Shown in pieces: positions 62,717 to 64,000 of a stretch of DNA of 64,000 nucleotides. The stretch is from positions 17,629,915 to 17,693,914 of the forward strand of contig CAIIXF020000001.1 in the NCBI GenBank assembly GCA_903813345.2, read 5' to 3'. Under the pieces are notes generated by a model that ran no database searches, was not told the origin of the DNA, and was given only the letters and a program-made list of their open reading frames with translations. Both the position numbers and the translations under genes were made by a program. Every line of letters begins with the position of its first letter. The stretch's first letter is position 1. Source of the DNA: Owenia fusiformis (lineage: Eukaryota; Annelida; Polychaeta; Sabellida; Oweniidae).

Positions 62717-63581
62717 TGTCATGGTTGACTGAATATGCATTTTATTCAATATGAATTTTAAAGTTCGGGGTTTTATGAAGTGATATGTACATTTTTGCTC
62801 AAATCCCCTCAGCACTTTTGATTCTATAGGGTTCTCTTGACCCCTGGGGTCATTATATTTTGTGACAATTTATTCCAGACTAAATGTAGTTATTTTGTCA
62901 TTAAAATATCTTATTAGAGAAACGTTCAGGAAAAGTTGCGCTATCCACAAGACTTCTTGTCACTGCACTGATAAATGTAGCAAAATAGTCAAAATAATTC
63001 AGCCTTGAGCATGAAATTTTTGAATTTTTGGACAAATTTTGGGCTATTTTGGGGGATTTTTGCCCATAACGATACTAATCTACTTAAAACAGCTGTTTAA
63101 AGTTGTACAAATTGCTTAAGTGATTTATATTCTCTCATAAGTAGGACTATTTGCTACTTTACTAAACTGAACATCATTGATTTTTCGTTTTTCATGAACT
63201 TCTGATGGCTAGTTCAAGTAGCATTGTCTTTTGTGCAGGTTTACTGAATACGTCCCTTTAAAATTGGGTCTTTCGTGGGTTTAGAGGGTCAAAATATTGG
63301 AACTTTGCACACCGTGGAACGTTTGGGGTGTGTTTCCTTTAATTTGGCAAGAACTGCATCAAATTACTTGATAAGAGAGCAGAAATGTAGCAATTTAGGC
63401 TGAAAAGTACTGTTTTCAATGAAAAAACGAAAATTGCTGACACAGCAAAATTTAGATCGTCGTCTCCAGAATTTTAGGGGTTAATTTGCAAAACTTTAAA
63501 TGGTCCCATAGAAACATATGCGAAATATGGCTAAATTCGACATATTTCTCGAAATTCACTAATAAATGTGGTTGATATTAG
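62717..63581. repeat. A run 12: single copy (A58)
   Basis: One 865-bp copy with G at position 568; with copy 12 of B it makes a second plain 1,338-bp B-A unit. Confidence 0.95.
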
Positions 63582-64000
63582 GTAGAAAGCAACTTACTTT
63601 TTCACCCATTGGAATACATGTAAAATTGGCAAAGTTCAAATCATAATTTCTCAAATCCCAGCCCATCGAATCCTCACATCCATTCAGATCATGTAGTCCT
63701 ATTCAAAAACTTCCCGTTCGGTTATATGGTGAAAAAAATATCCCACGAACGAAAAAAGATTTTGCTACATTTATAAGCGAGCATTGATTTCTGGGCCTGT
63801 AAAAAGCACGTAGGACCTGATTACCCCATTGATTTACTGAGACCGCCAAAAATTTAATTCAATTTTTTGGTTCAAAATAATAATCTGTCAGCGGTCCCTG
63901 ACACTCCTACTAGCTATCACCAAACATTAATTGCCAATACATGTACACATATACGTGCCATACATCTACAAAGTAGCGAACTAGTGTATTAAGTACTACT
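63582..64000. repeat. Unit B, copy 13 (cut by the window end)
   Basis: The first 419 of 473 bases are present and match the other copies, so the array continues beyond the window. Confidence 0.95.

Larger units (their letters stand above)
7729..64000. repeat. Two-unit satellite array, B(A)n repeated, running off the window
   Basis: The array is built from unit A (865 bp, begins TGTCATGGTTGACTG, ends GTTGATATTAG) and unit B (473 bp, begins GTAGAAAGCAACTTAC, ends GACCCTATTAG), all in one orientation. Runs of A between successive B units number 6, 7, 2, 5, 8, 6, 5, 12, 3, 1, 2 and 1. The 58 A copies (50,177 bp), 12 full B and one 419-bp partial B account for every base of 56,272 bp with no foreign insertion. 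Fifty-one A copies are 865 bp and seven are 866 bp; all full B copies are 473 bp. No frame above about 60 codons occurs, so the array is non-coding. Homogeneity this high implies recent amplification or active homogenisation. Copy number in any assembly of such DNA may be inexact. Confidence 0.98.

Noticed and set aside
7729-64000. CRISPR array, rDNA spacer, 5S or snRNA cluster
   Set aside because: The units are 473 and 865 bp with no short repeat-spacer pattern, and no rRNA, 5S or snRNA sequence was recognised in either unit.
7729-64000. Tandem protein-coding gene family
   Set aside because: Neither unit contains an open frame of useful length on either strand; stops are frequent and identical in every copy.

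Overview
The window looks like nuclear DNA of a metazoan. The support is one small gene with canonical GT-AG splice signals, core-promoter motifs of animal type (NRF1-like, CCAAT, TATA, initiator), an AATAAA polyadenylation signal, a foldback DNA transposon, a (CAAA)n microsatellite and a very long AT-rich satellite. A marine invertebrate, perhaps a mollusc, would fit, but nothing here fixes the taxon. No bacterial, organellar or viral genes, rRNA, tRNA or CRISPR were seen.

Positions 1-7728 are ordinary AT-rich, mostly non-coding DNA. They hold a 536-bp foldback element (220-755) flanked by a 5-bp target duplication, two smaller inverted-repeat structures (about 1601-1744 and 3743-4047), scattered promoter-like motifs, and one supported gene. 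That gene has a compact promoter (about 5174-5350), a probable non-coding first exon (about 5347-5474), a 138-bp intron (5475-5612), and a last exon carrying a 107-codon reading frame (5657-5980). The protein is hydrophilic, is not recognised, and contains a duplicated M[VI]AADLTxYxxP motif. A possible alternative first coding exon lies 4.2 kb upstream at 1400-1421 and is phase-compatible with the last exon.

Positions 7729-64000 (56,272 bp, 88% of the window, running off the right edge) form one head-to-tail satellite array made of two non-coding units. Unit A is 865 bp (866 in seven copies); unit B is 473 bp. The order is B-A6-B-A7-B-A2-B-A5-B-A8-B-A6-B-A5-B-A12-B-A3-B-A1-B-A2-B-A1-B(partial), giving 58 complete A copies, 12 complete B copies and one cut B. 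All copies share one orientation and are nearly identical. Both units end in TATTAG, so A is bounded by a 6-bp direct repeat wherever B precedes it. The left array edge falls exactly at the first base of B. A sequence variant of A is confined to the right end, where the A runs are also short. No reading frame of useful length exists in the array.

The most distinctive feature is this B(A)n architecture: a B module followed by a variable run of A, itself repeated in tandem. It looks like repeated expansion of one part of a composite unit, by unequal exchange or rolling-circle amplification. The mechanism is inference.
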